64,000 nt of DNA from Symsagittifera roscoffensis (GCF_963678635.1 NC_087067.1:24187547-24251546); one strand, 5' to 3'; shown: positions 1-12,399, numbered from the stretch's first letter. Numbers and translations are program-made. Notes: a model not told the origin generated them from the sequence alone.

Positions 1-1251
1 AAAAACTTAAGACCGTTCCGTCTTTAATGTTGGGCGCTTGATCTACTCAAAACACAATTAGACTAGAAAAAAGTCAAAAAAGAGTCAATTTGAAACAGCT
101 CGATGTTCGTGATTACACAATATAAAATAAAAAATTTATTGATAATAAAATTCCCGCATTTGCTATATATTTACTTATTGTTAAATTATCATTTAAAATT
201 CCTGCCTTAAAATTTACTTTACACGCGTATAACTATCTCGCATTCATACAAAATGTGAATGATTGAAGTGACCTTTGAAATCAAAATAAATTGACATAAT
301 TTGAAGTTAAAAACAAATTTTTTTTGACAAAGAATCTGCAATCAAAGTAGCCCTCTACCACCCACAAATAGAACAAAGTCTAGGGAAAATGCGGTATAAA
401 ATAGCCCCTATTGACTGGATACAATAAATATCTACATCAAGGATATTCCGGTACTTCATCCAATCATCCAACGTGTTCTTTCTGGCGCTCGTGATACCTA
501 TTTAAACGACCACAAAACTGTTTTTGATCTGCAATAGCAAACCTCGCAAAAAACAATTCCTTGGTTGCAAAAAAAACAAGTTATTGCAATTATAACCATA
601 AGTCCACAATAACTTATAACCATAAGTCCACTATAATTTGATGGATGAATCGTAATACCAAGTTCGTAATACTTCAACACAAAGCATCCTACCATTCTTC
701 ATGCCAAAGAACTCAAAACACGTTTGGTATCAGCCAAAATCTGAGAACTTTGAATGCATTGTTGAAATGAATTAAAGAAAAGTTATGTGCAGCCATCGAG
801 ACATTCGACAAAGCATTACCTTTTGAATCTTCATGACATTCGACAAAGCATTGCCAGATCGTCTGTCGTCTCGGTTTCCAAGTAAAAGTCTCCAATCTCT
901 TATGGCAAACTTGCTTGCTATCAGTCCCGTTCTCGGGTTTTGGTTGAAATTCATTGAACCGTTCAGCGCCATTCGGAAAAGGAAGAACAGTTAACCTACA
1001 TCTGCTTCTTTAACTACTTGGTAACTAAGGTGATTCACTTAGAAAATATCTTGGACTTGGTTACAACGACAAGCATTTCAGCTATACAAAAATTCATTTT
1101 CAGTCGTGGACTACGAAGAATATTATTTAGTGACAAGAAATTTTTGATGCCAGACAAAAACTACGAAAGAAACTGCCCACTCTAAACAAAGAACTTCTGA
1201 GACACAACAAGCTCAACCAATCAGTTAACCAATGGCATCGTCTGGCTACTG
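1..1251 (+). mobile_element. Decayed BEL/Pao-like element, left part, split by the giant LTR element
   Basis: This stretch holds no intact gene. A BEL/Pao integrase relic is readable near 985-1185. Around 230-430 lies an LTR/promoter-like segment, with a run resembling GTCTAGGGAAAATGC and then TATAAAATAG. That segment resembles 26660-26870, on the other side of the giant element, so the two may be remnants of one pair of LTRs. A 17-nt direct repeat (gacattcgacaaagcat) occurs near 810 and 836. Seen directly: the similarity and the integrase frame. Inferred: that this is one old element split by a later insertion. The short minus-strand frames here are not supported as genes. Confidence 0.5.
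985..1188 (+). pseudogene. BEL/Pao integrase core relic
   Basis: One plus-strand frame stays open for about 65 codons, with no start codon, and ends at TAA near 1185. It reads a hydrophobic beta strand, then TKVIHLE, a run of Thr, and SRGLRRILFSD. This matches the spacing of the BEL/Pao integrase core (T-K-A-V-H-L-E ... R-R-G ... S-D-N). The Asn after the second catalytic Asp is replaced by Lys and no clear Glu region follows, so it is dead. The frame appears to run on toward 1250, where the giant element interrupts it, and to continue past 26512. Confidence 0.6.
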
Positions 1252-1662
1252 TGGAACCTGATCTAAACTACATTTTATGATTGGATAAATTAGATATTTT
1301 ACCAATGTAAAGTATTTAATATTAACCAATCATGATCCATCTGACTAACAATCCACTTATTTGTAAGTGCTGAAATTACTTGTAATTTCAGCACCAGAGA
1401 GATTTGAATTTAACTTAGAAATTAGTTGGACTCTCCCGAGAACTTCAGCAGCCGCAATAAACCAGTATACCCTAGATCTATTGAGCCTAGCAGAGACTAG
1501 TTAAACAACCTGAGACTAGATAAGTATAAGAGTAAGATTAGGATCGGTATTAGACTAAGAAGTTGCACGAATCTATCCGGCCGAAAATAAGATAGCGTGA
1601 CGAGCAGACGGTGTACCCTATCCGAAATTACTCTATGAGTTATTCACATCGGTTCTAACTCA
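1252..1662 (+). repeat. 5' LTR of the giant element
   Basis: It runs from TGGAACC to AACTCA. It matches 19727-20137 and 26101-26511 at the same length, with only about four differences by eye, all in the last 50 bp. It holds a possible polyadenylation signal AATAAA at 1456-1461 and a perfect palindrome at 1367-1394. The boundaries are set by the end of similarity between copies, by the ACTG duplications outside, and by the primer site two bases downstream. Confidence 0.92.
1367..1394. promoter_or_regulatory. Perfect 13-bp palindrome in the LTR
   Basis: GTGCTGAAATTAC is followed by TT and then by its exact reverse complement, giving a 28-nt hairpin. It is unchanged in the LTRs at 19842-19869 and 26216-26243. 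It could be an RNA stem-loop in U3/R (export, polyadenylation control or packaging) or a dimeric factor site. The function is inference; the palindrome is seen directly. Confidence 0.6.
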
Positions 1663-1664
1663 TC

Positions 1665-1682
1665 TGGTGCGACCATAAGTCT
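1665..1682 (+). other. Candidate primer binding site (tRNA unknown)
   Basis: TGGTGCGACCATAAGTCT starts with the TGG that pairs with a tRNA CCA end and lies two bases after the LTR end, the usual place. Its complement would end ...TGGTCGCACCA. I do not recognise the tRNA. The next bases resemble the complement of a T-loop (TTCGA), but the stem does not pair well, so identity stays open. Confidence 0.55.
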
Positions 1683-1749
1683 CGAACAAGACCTTAGTAG
1701 CTTAGAATTAACCAATAATAGATTAGAATTTAGACAAAACATTTACAAA

Positions 1750-1983
1750 ATGTTATACGACGATAATTTAATCGAAATGTCTCTACGACTCAATAGATCA
1801 GAGCCAATATTCCGAACGATAACAGAACTACCCGGAATTGGAAGAAGACCTCGAACCAGAGACGACATACGACAAAGTAGAAACTTACCATATAGTTATA
1901 TGATAGTTCGGCAAAAGCCAACACAAACTTTTGTATTTAGAATTTTATTAGCAATGAATTTAGATTTTCATTTGCAAACATAA
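1750..1983 (+). CDS. Small leader ORF, 77 aa, function unknown
   Basis: The frame starts at the first ATG after the primer site (context aaaATGtta) and ends TAA at 1981-1983. The product is Arg-rich in its first half (motif GIGRRPRTRDD) and has a hydrophobic stretch near the end. No domain is recognised and there is no second copy to compare. It may be a regulatory upstream ORF, or chance. The following 761 nt hold no ATG, so a ribosome that terminates here could rescan to the ORF at 2912. Confidence 0.25.
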   Translation: MLYDDNLIEMSLRLNRSEPIFRTITELPGIGRRPRTRDDIRQSRNLPYSYMIVRQKPTQTFVFRILLAMNLDFHLQT

Positions 1984-2911
1984 AATTATGAAGTCAATCT
2001 TCATAATCATTTCAGGCGCTAAACAAAATTATTAATATACAATAACGATTGATAAAAAGATCTCAGATCGTTTTCCTAAATTCTGCAGTAATATACAAAA
2101 CATGTTTGAAAAATATTTATTGAAAAATCAAAATAAAAATTAGTAGCATGACAATAAACGGTTAGTAATCATAATTCATCCTGTTGTTCCAGCTTCATCA
2201 CCTAAACATAACAGCATTCATAAGCTCACTAATATCATAAAAACACTAAATCTTTTCTTTACACAAATTTAAATCATTTTAAACTTAAATTCACTTAATT
2301 TTAAAACCAGATCATCAAGGCTTATCCTTGGATCTTAAATCATTTTCTATTTAATTAAATTTTAAACTTGATCATCAAGGCCTATCCTTGGATCAAAAAG
2401 AACAATTTTGTTCTCCCCCACCCACTTAGCTAGTGTCTAACGACCTCAAACGTCGATTCACTATCCAACCCTTTCTACAAACCCAGGACTAATAGAAATT
2501 TTTGAACAAAACTAATCATTCAAATTAGGATAAACAGTGAAGAACTTCGGTTATTCATCCTTCACTTGATCCCCCCTCTTACCAGACCCAGGATAAATCT
2601 TAGACTTAGTAAGTTTAAAATAGTATCTAACGAACTACTCGCGTTCTAATTATACCTGAACCTTGTGGATCGATTTACTATTCTCCAACCCTTGAACACA
2701 ATCACTACCCTTAAGTAAGATTAAGTAAGTTAACACCTTAGCTTATACTAGCCACGAGAAAGTAAAAAATCATTCTTCGGAATCGATATACTTTTCTCTC
2801 CAACCCTGAACAAATAGACCCAGGTTAAGCTAACCAAAAAATCGTAAGGACTAACAGTCTAAGAAAATAGAAATCATTTAACAACCTTTTGCATCCGTCA
2901 TCCTAAACCTT

Positions 2912-3379
2912 ATGTCATTTAAAAACCTAGGAAATAAACAAACAATCGTTTTACACAATTGTGAGATAGATAACAAAAAATACGACCTTGTAATCACACC
3001 TCATACACAAACAGTTGGATATATTAGAACAAAACGACAAACACTAAAAAGAAAAATAATAACCAAACAAAGACAAATAACACGAAAAAGATTTTCCAAA
3101 AACCGAAACGCATTTTCAGAATCAGAAACCAGCAGTTTAGACGAACTTTATAAATTAAAAGAATCAATAGATAAAAATTGCCCAATTCACGATCAATTAT
3201 ATTTTTCCGACTCAGAAACAACTTCAAATTCATCAAAAAGAGGAAAAAGAAGAATAAAAAAGCAATATAAACACAAACCAGTACACTTATACAATTGGAA
3301 TCAACCAATTAGACACATCGATAATTACATATTAACAGTCATCAAACGAAAAAATGAGCTCAACGCACACCCCAGGTGA
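2912..3379 (+). CDS. Small basic pre-gag ORF, 155 aa, unknown
   Basis: This is an intact frame ahead of gag, overlapping it by 26 nt in another frame. The product is very basic: many Lys and Arg cluster near residues 39-60 and 105-117, with two acidic Ser-rich stretches (SESETSSLDE and SDSETTSNSS). That suggests a nucleic-acid-binding or nuclear protein, but no family is recognised. It is the first ATG after a 761-nt ATG-free leader, in weak context (cttATGt). No further ATG occurs in any plus frame until the gag start at 3354, so leaky scanning could reach gag. Having an extra gene before gag is unusual for Ty3/gypsy. It is intact here while gag and pol are broken. Confidence 0.55.
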   Translation: MSFKNLGNKQTIVLHNCEIDNKKYDLVITPHTQTVGYIRTKRQTLKRKIITKQRQITRKRFSKNRNAFSESETSSLDELYKLKESIDKNCPIHDQLYFSDSETTSNSSKRGKRRIKKQYKHKPVHLYNWNQPIRHIDNYILTVIKRKNELNAHPR

Positions 3380-6300
3380 AGAAAGTCCAGATGATGATGA
3401 TATCTTCCCCTTCATTGTAGATGCAACCAATGATAGAGGACAGCATATAATTTGCAAGCATTTACTCTTAAATTTGTTTGAACCCGGAATCAGCCCATGT
3501 AAAACAGAGTTCCCAGATGTAAAAATCAAAAGACAAATTATCGATCACTATCTGAAAGATATATGTAACTTAACACAACAATACGGAATCTACTCCATAG
3601 AATTCAGCTCACCAAACCAGAATCACAGCAAATATGTAATTCAAACAGACGACCTTGATTTAGAATTTTCAAAAGTATTCTCAGAATATATAAAAAGCAT
3701 ACAATATCATAACTCACAAAGAGCAAACTCCATATTTACTAATGAAGTTTTTGCAATAATATATAGTTATATCTCGATATTAGAAAACGAAATCCCAATC
3801 CCAAATGTCTCACCGACAGAAACATCTAAACATATAAGAGTACGACATGAAATCACACTACTCTCTAGTTTTCTAAATAAATTTCAAGAAAATTTCACTA
3901 AAGATGAAGTTTCAACACATACAAAACATGACTTACAAAAAATTTTGGCATGGTTTATAAAAGATTATTTCACACATAATATTGATTTAATTTCACAAGC
4001 AAGAAAACATTTTAGACCTCAAAACTCAAACGATGATACTGCCATCACAGAACAGTCAGACTATGTTTGGGACCCCGAATGGTCTCATCCCGCATTCATA
4101 AACTTCCCACAATCAATCTCAAGTCAAGCAATAAGTACGATATCTTATGTAAGAGATTATGTAAGAGTAATACCATTAACCATTGATGCAACACCATTAA
4201 ACTATAATACATTTTTACCTGATATGCAAAATAATAGTTTAAACTCCACAGTCATAAACAATGAAAACCTCAATGGAACTAGGAATCTCACTCAACAAGA
4301 TATCCAGACACCATCACACTTCATAAATGAAGAACTCGTACACACAACAACTACACAACAAAGCATTTCACCGATACGTCCAATTTTAACAACACCAAGA
4401 AATACAAACCCTTCACAAACACAGGTAACCTTGCAATCAACCGTTAAACCTTCGGTTGCCCCAAAATATTCACACATGGAATATCAAACATACAGACCCA
4501 TGACAATACCGTCAAAAACACGTAAAACGTTCACTAGAAACAATTTTGCAGAACATAATTATAATTACACACATCCATCAAAAACAAACTATCCCCCACG
4601 AAAAAATACTAATAATCATATAAGATCTCGAAACTGGGATAACCCAATGGCATCAACCAATTCAGTAAATTTTCAAACAAATTCACATCCTCCACAGGAT
4701 CGTAGTGAAAATGATCCATTTTTTCAACAAAATAAGAATAAAAAACAAACATCTTATCAAATGGATTACTTATCCTCAGATGATGATTTTTTACAACCAG
4801 ATATATTTGCACCATATAATCAAGAATATCGTGGACAAGGAGTACAGAAACCACATACAAATCATAGAATTTTTTCTCCACAACCGATAGATACACAAAA
4901 TCAACAACCAATCCAAACACAAAACCCAATTAATACATAATCTTTTCAACCAATTCAGCAACAAAACCCAATGATCACACACTCGTATCAACCAACACAA
5001 ATGCAAAATGAAATACCACTCCCATATTATCTTCAACAACACGAAATAACAAGAAATCAACTTTCAAATTTTTCTCAAATGCCAAATGCAGCAGAATCAT
5101 TACAAATGACAATGAATCCATACCTTATGGGTGGATCATCAATAACATCAAACAAACCTTTAATGGTATTTACAGGAACATACCCTGAATATTCTGTAGA
5201 AGATTATTTAAATGCAGTAACAGCAAATTTGATTTTAAATATAGGACCTGAACCAATTAATACGCCACTACATCAAAACTGGATACATCGACGCACAGCG
5301 TTGATACAGACAACCTTAGACGGCGCAGCCCAAAAATGGTTTTCAGTATTGACTACAGAAAAAAAATCAAATTGGAAAAGGTTTACACAAGAATTTTCAA
5401 AAATGTTTGAATCCGAAAGAAACAAACAACAACAAAGAATTTTATGTAATGAAATTCGCAGATTACCAAATGAAACCATCAAGCAATTAGCAGTACGCAT
5501 CGAAACACTAGTTCGAAAAGCATATTCATTAAATACACACGACTATAAAAACACAAAAATGACAGATATCTTAATGATGACCTTAACACCGCAATTAAGG
5601 AAAATAGCAATAAAAAAGAGAGCATCCCATCCCTCCTCAATTCGAGAACCCGATTTAGATTTTCGAAAACAAGTAGACAAACTAGAACAAGCGGAAATCA
5701 CAATGAAACTCGAAGAAACAGAAAATCTGAAATTACAATAAGTTAACCGAATTGAAACAAATTCCACAAATATCAACAATATACAGGAATCAGATACAGA
5801 CCTCGTTGAAAAAATCACTGAAATACTCAATATTTATGAAAAACACCCAAACTCTAAAGGCAAACCATCCTTCAAAAAATGGTGTAACTATTGCCGACGA
5901 TATGGACATAGTATTTCTGAATGTAGACAAAAACAGCAAGACAATCAAAATAAACCTCAAAAATATAAAGAGCCAAATAAATCATTCTATCAATACATGA
6001 AGAAAGATCAAAATCTACCGAACAAAAATGTATACAGCAACAACAGTTCAGGAAAACCACTCCCGAACAATACAAATTATAAAAGAACTCAATCACCACA
6101 AAACTCAAGTTATAGAGGAAGATCGCCAGAACGAAGACATACACAAAATCCGTCACAAAATCACTACAATAGACCAAATAGTCGAAATAACTACTCCAGA
6201 TCTAATTCAAACACAACACAATTTGTTTCTAGATCTAATTTCCAATCAAGAAATAAATACTATCCAAACAATCAGTCACGAAACTCATCATATAATAGAA

Positions 6301-7013
6301 ATAGAAACTATTCCAATAATCGAAATAGAAGCTATTCAAACAACCGAAATCAGTATTACCCAAACAATCGATCAAGAAATAACTCATATAACAGATCAAA
6401 CGGTAATTATCAAAATAGATCACGAAATATTTCACAAAATCGACATTCAAGTTATAATAATCGTTATAGAAATTATTCCCAATCACCACACCGGAATAAT
6501 AATCATTATAATAATTCTAATAATCGCCACAGAAGTAGTACCCCTAAACATCAAAGACATATTAATCATGTACAATCAAATCCAGAAACAACATCAGACC
6601 CCCCAGGTATTGATGACACAGTAAATGATACGTTACAACTCAATCAAATAAACTGTGGATCATCAGACTCAGAAAGTGATACAGAAAACACTCTCTCCAT
6701 CAATATGATAGCAGTCAAAAATGACTATGAACCTATTATATATGAACAACCATTTTCATCACACATATATGAAAATCAACCAGAACTCCTTCACAATTAT
6801 TATATTGAACCCATCCATTCCACACCAACGACGCAAGAAATTAATGGAATTAACGCTACAAATCAATCCAATGAGAATGACAAAACAAAATGCTTGAATA
6901 CAAACCACATTTATCAAAATATACAAAAAGAACAACCTAAGAAAAAAAATTTGGACAATACCATTTCTCTTAGAAAGTCCAAGAAACAAAGAATTTCAAC
7001 CACCAGATCTTGA
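3354..7013 (+). pseudogene. gag: gag of the giant element, two in-frame stops
   Basis: One reading frame covers the whole span and is broken by TAA at 4938-4940 and 5739-5741, both in CAA-rich context and likely CAA to TAA changes. The first ~530 codons form an extension with a possibly folded N-terminal half and a Gln/Thr/Pro/Asn-rich second half, not recognised. Codons from ~4971 to 5741 resemble the retrotransposon Gag capsid-like domain (motifs GAAQKWF and FTQEFSKMF). A CCHC zinc knuckle (CX2CX4HX4C) lies at 5883-5924. The tail (about 6000-6600) is low-complexity Asn/Arg/Ser/Tyr, likely RNA-binding. At about 1220 codons it is roughly two to three times the usual Ty3/gypsy Gag. It overlaps pol by about 70 nt. 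The start at 3354 has good context (aaaATGa). Confidence 0.8.
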
Positions 7014-10000
7014 AATTGATTTTCTAATTGATTCAGGAGCAGAATCAAATATAATAAACATTCCCACATGGAATGAAATAAAAACCTTACACCCAAAGCT
7101 AACACCTCTTGAAACCTCCAGTAAGCTAGCAACAGCACAAGGATCAACATTAATAAACTACGGAAAAATTCAATTATTTCTTCTCCCCACAAGAACAATA
7201 GAGCAAAATAAAATTTTAAATAAACCATTTAAGCAAATATTCCATATCACTGATATTAAACGCAATATCATTGGAATACCATTTATCTCTAAATATATAC
7301 CAACAATCAACATCTTGAACAGCAAAATACTAATCAAAGATAAATATACAAAAACAAAAGACACATCCCTAACATTTTTTCAAAGATTAAATAGACAACC
7401 ACCATTCTTTTCAAAATTCTATCCAATATATAACCAACAAAGAAAACACTTGAAACCACTATCAGGAAACATATACAATTTTTCAATAAAAACAAGTTCA
7501 CCAATATGATAAAAAACAAAACAAACAACAATTTTATATGTCAGATTTTGAATTCAAACCTATCCATAAATTTTTCAAAATCACAATCTCATCAATAAAA
7601 TATTTGAAAAACTCGAATTCAGATATTATTTCTTAACATGTATACAACAATAAACCCTACCAAGTAACATTACCTTTAGGACTTTTAGGCTATTGCGAAA
7701 CCAACGCTACAATATCACCAATACACGAAAAAGCATATCGCGTAAATAATATACTCCAATTATTAGATATTTGTCAATCCACAATTCTCTTTGAAGAATT
7801 ATCCATAAATAATATAATAAGTAACGAAAAACAAAATACGGATTATTTCACAAAAACCCCTTATTTCAAACCTACATTCAACATAAGTAACTACACAGAG
7901 AATCAACAGAAATTTTTAACAATGTTTAACTTCCAACATTCACAAATAACACAAGACGAATTTGATAAATTAGCCAAACAGCTAATAAAATATTCATCAG
8001 TCTATGCAACATGCAAATTTGATGTTGGCAAAATCAGCTCATCACTACATCTCTCATTAAAACCTGACGCAGTTTTCAAAAAACAAAGAGCAAGTAAAGT
8101 ACCAATTCATTTACATGATAAAGTAAACAGATTACTCGATATTTTAGAACAATACAATATTATCTCACCAGTAAACAAAGAAGAACAACCAAAAGGTAAC
8201 ACATTTATCAACCCTGTTATCATCCTAGCAAAAGGAGAATCATTAAAAATAGTTCTAGACGCTAGATACCTTAATTCACTAATGGACGAATCAAAATGCA
8301 ATTGGCCTAATGAACCAATACAAGTTATTTTAACAAAAATAAACGGAAAGTACTTTACAACCGCAGACATGAATAGTGCATATAATCAAATGCCACTAGA
8401 TGAACAATCGCGACGCTTAACACAATTTGTTATTGGAAATCAGCAATATGAATTCAACCGCCTATTCTATGGAATATCCATAGGACCAGCAGCATTTTCA
8501 GCTTTTATGAGCAAAATTTTTAGACCACTAATACTTAAGAAAAACGCAATAACCTATTTAGACGATGTTTTTAAGCAATCACAGACAAAAGAAGAAATGT
8601 TTACAGTTTTAGGACACTATCATAAAATACTTCAGAACGAAAATCCGCCCCCGATAAATCACACTTCTTTTTAACACGAGTTAAATTTTTAGGACATAAT
8701 ATAGAAAGAAACACAATCACTCCATTAAAATCACGCATTGATGCTATTCAAAAACTTCAACCGCCAACAAACAAAAAGAAAATCCAAGAACTCCTTGGAA
8801 TGTTAAATTTCTTAAGCAAATATGTTTATAAAATGCAATTATACCTAAGACCATTCTATAATATACTTAGACAACAAAATAATTTTGAATGGAATACAGA
8901 ACATCAAGCACGATTTGAAGAAATTAAGAAACTCTTAACTGAACAAATTTCGAACACAATTCCAGATCCAAATCAACCATTCTATGCAATGTGCGATGCT
9001 TCGAACTTTGGCATCGGCGCAGCATTATTACAATCACATAATGGTACAAATAAAATGAACCTTATATCAGCAAATTCTCGATTATTCACTCAAGCAGAGC
9101 TACGACTCTCAACTCTAATGAGAGAATGTACAGCCATAATATATACACTCACAGAATATGAATTTCTGATACTTGGATCAAAACATCCAACAGTTCTTTT
9201 CACAGACCATAAACCAATCATCTTTCTCTTTACACAAAAATCTAATCCAAACCACCGAGTTTATAGATTTCAACTAATTTTAATGAAATTCCCAAACTTA
9301 CATATAGTTTGGACCGCAGGAAAACATCTTGCATTACCAGACACTTTAAGTCGAAATACGCCACCTGAATTACTTACACGTAAAACCACAGTTGAAATAC
9401 CCAAAAATATAAAATTCTACCTTGCAGAAAACGAAACATCACCCCGATTGGAATGCAAATATGCAGTAAAAACTGACGTTGAACAATCACAGATAAATAG
9501 TTTACAACATTTTCCACTTTATTTAGATTGCCAAAATAATCACTATGAAGTTGATCTACTTGGAACATCAACTTTTAAACCAATTCCATATTCACAATGG
9601 ATAAAAAATAACACCCAACAAAAAAGAATAAAACAACACCCGCCTAAAAAAGATCTTTTTCCACTAATTGAAAAAGAAAACTTAACTGATAAAATAAATT
9701 TATCAGGACCACAAACAAACGATTCAAAATACACAATAAATCAAGTTTTTGACCTCCATGACCCACTTGATACAATACCCTTATCTAAATTAGAAATTGA
9801 AAACATTTTTCTCCCCCCAACAGAAACAATTACAATTTCAACATTGAAACAATATCAAAATCTTGACCCAGTAATTAGACAACTAAAATCATGGCACAAA
9901 TATAAAACTAAACCCGTCAAGGCAGATACAACTATTTTAGGAAACAGAACACTCCTCCGATACTTTCGAAAATTTAATAATACAACAATTAACGAAAATA

Positions 10001-11580
10001 CAGACCTTTTAGAATATAAATTAAATGAATCTACAGTTCCCTGTCTCCCTTTGAGTATGATTCTCATAGCTTTTAATATTTCACATACACAAAATATTAA
10101 AGGACACTCTGGATCAGAGAAAACATATTCAAATTTCATACAAAACTTTTAATTCCCAAATGCACCAATTTGGATAAAAGTACTATGCAATGATTGTATA
10201 GTATGTCAACTAAATAAACCTTATCCAAATCAAGAACAAATAGCACAAAAACAAGATTTTAAAGGACAAAGTTTGTACTTTAACCACCGTATCTCCTTTG
10301 ATACAAAAGGACCAATTTCACCCTCATCTGAAGGAAACTCCTACATTATGGTAATTGTTGACGCATTTACACATTATGTAGCACTTAACCCAGTACCACA
10401 TTGTAACGCTTATTACGCTTACACAACGCTTTATGAACACTGGATAGCCAAATTGGACTACCAGAAATTTTAGTTACAGACAACGGTACAGAATTCATAA
10501 ATAATGAAATCATCACACTATGTCATTTATATAACATCAAACACAAACCACGTACATCTCACGCACCTTGGACAAACGGCTTAGTCGAAGGTATGAACCG
10601 TTCATTACAAGAATATCTCAGATGTATCATCAATGGAAATGATACAAGATACACCGAATGGTCAGCAGATGTAAAATTATTTCCCTTAGCATATAATTCA
10701 CAAATTACGACAACTCTAGGAATGTCACCATATGAAATGGTTTTTAACCAAAAGCCACGCAAACCAATAATGTTTACAGCAAACTCTCATAAAAACGCAC
10801 AAAGTTATTGTCAACCGAATAAAGATTCAATTTGTTATAACCTACCTTTACATACACACGATGAAGATCATTTTCATCGCCCACAAATTCTTAAATTAGC
10901 CTCCGGTACACACACGGAATGGATTTTAAACAGAGATAAAAAACACAATGAAATTTACCAAAAAGTAACAAAAAAGTTGTTACAAAGGCAAAACATTAAT
11001 GAACAAATAAATTCACGCTTTACACCAGCCTCCGATTTAAAAATTGGAACATTTGTTCTAATACCCAATTTTAATACTCAAAAAGGAATTTCTAAAAAAA
11101 TTACAACCCCTTCGTAAAGGACCATACCAAATAATTGCAAAACCCACTGATGTCACATATAAAATCACCGACTCAGACAAAAAAGAAATCGTTCAACATC
11201 GAAATAACCTATTACCTTATTATCCAAAAGAATACGCACTCCGCGAACTAACTCAATTATATTCTTTTACAGGTTTAAAAGTTATTCAAAATAACCCACA
11301 TACGGAAAATACAACAAAGGAACAAAAAGATTTTCACCTCAAAAACCAAAATACAAAATCAACCACCACAAAAAGCAATACAAAAAATCTAGATCAAAAT
11401 ACATCTCAAAAAGAAAGGAGAAATAGAAAAATGACAGAACAAATAATACCCCAAGAGCAAATCGACAAATCAGAACATAGAGAGTCATCACGACTTAGAA
11501 ATCAACCACGTAAAAATTATAAAATATTCATCCCACAATCTAAAATATTAAAGAAAGTCAATCTTCAAAAACAACTTTAA
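6943..11580 (+). pseudogene. pol: pol of the giant element: protease, RT, RNase H, integrase; several breaks
   Basis: The protease has DSGA at 7030-7041 and a later NIIGIPF strand. Reverse transcriptase covers about 7920-8790 with YLDD at 8555-8566. RNase H covers about 8970-9350 (CDAS, FTDHKP, LPDTLSR). Integrase has an HHCC region about 10080-10225, then FDTKG near 10298, VTDNGTEF near 10475 and LVEGMNR near 10580 for the DDE triad, and a GPY module near 11119. The end is TAA at 11578-11580. Breaks: TGA at 7507-7509 and a frame change before about 7650; a frame change in the C-rich run near 8650; TAA at 10150-10152; frame changes near 10455 and in an A-run near 11092. Pol is entered from gag by a +1 (or -2) change, close to an A8 run at 6942-6949. 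The domain order is that of Ty3/gypsy. Confidence 0.88.
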
Positions 11581-12172
11581 TTTTATATTTCACAATCTTG
11601 AAAACTTTGAAACATTTTGAATTTTCATTTTTCAAAATAACATGCTGACAAAAACGCAATGATTGTAGTTCAAATTTAAACTAATAGGATTCATCTAATC
11701 CGTCACCTTCTCTAACTTAAACTCAGATCAATTAGACGAACCATAAAAAACTCCAGGCATATCTATAACTATAACTTTACGACCTCCAGGTCAAAAATAA
11801 GCAAACCACTCCAACTTGACAACTAAAATAAATATCACCGTAATATCATAACCCTCCCTTATCTAATAACCCAAAGATCAACAATATTTCCCCAACTCAG
11901 ACCTCAAATACCCCCAAACAAATCTGTTAACTTAGCCTAAAGTAACAGAACGAACATTTTAATTAGCCTAAAGTACAAAAATCTCACCATACCCCGGATC
12001 ATTTGACAAATAAAAATAAAGAAAAAGACGACCTCCCGATAACCATAAAAATTGCCTCCAACAATTTTTCACAAAACTCAACCCACTTGTCAAAAAACCA
12101 ATAAATAATCCGACCACACTTGAAAATTGCTCCAAACAACAAAAAATATTCGATCAAGAAGTCATTTCTTAA
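11581..12172 (+). other. Gap between pol and the small hydrophobic ORFs
   Basis: About 590 bases without a supported gene. The plus strand is A/C-rich with frequent stops in all frames. No clear promoter, terminator or repeat is seen. The minus-strand frame at 11999-12187 is not supported because it crosses the base-composition switch near 12170. Confidence 0.5.
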
Positions 12173-12388
12173 ATGCTTTTCTCCCAATCAGTCAATATAA
12201 TTCTAACAAATCTCACACAATTTTTTACGATACTTAAAACTTTTATAATATTTCTTTTTGATATCTTTGAATCTTTTGTAATAATCTTAATCATTTTTTG
12301 CAATATTTTTTTAATTTTCTATTCCATATTTGAACTATTCCTCCAACTTTCAAAAGCCCTTGATTATATCCACAGGTACGATTCATAA
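12173..12388 (+). CDS. Small hydrophobic ORF A, 71 aa
   Basis: The frame encodes a protein almost wholly made of Phe, Ile and Leu with two possible membrane spans (about residues 18-34 and 36-60) and a short polar tail. The plus strand is T-rich here, whereas the flanking element is A/C-rich, so the switch fits selection for hydrophobic codons. It lies just before ORF B with an 11-nt gap. A small membrane accessory protein (viroporin-like or a fusion helper) is possible but unproven. It could also be chance in T-rich DNA; no homologue is recognised. Confidence 0.35.
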   Translation: MLFSQSVNIILTNLTQFFTILKTFIIFLFDIFESFVIILIIFCNIFLIFYSIFELFLQLSKALDYIHRYDS

Positions 12389-12399
12389 AACTTGTCTAA

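Larger units (their letters stand above)
1663..2911 (+). other. Leader of the giant element, AUG-free in its second half
   Basis: There is no good gene here. A 77-codon frame (1750-1983) is possible but has no recognisable domain. From 2151 to 2911 there is no ATG at all. The segment 2311-2340 is repeated at 2370-2400 (gatcatcaaggc-tatccttgg). Motifs of the type ccaaccct...cccagg recur near 2464, 2580, 2685 and 2800. Three GTAAGT/GTAAGA hexamers (2609, 2715, 2725) could be splice donors for a subgenomic env RNA. AGTGAAG/CTTCACT near 2536-2566 could form a hairpin. Confidence 0.5.

Noticed and set aside
4609..6489. Several minus-strand hydrophobic ORFs opposite gag
   Set aside because: Complement of Gln/Asn/Thr-rich codons gives Val/Leu/Phe-rich shadows.
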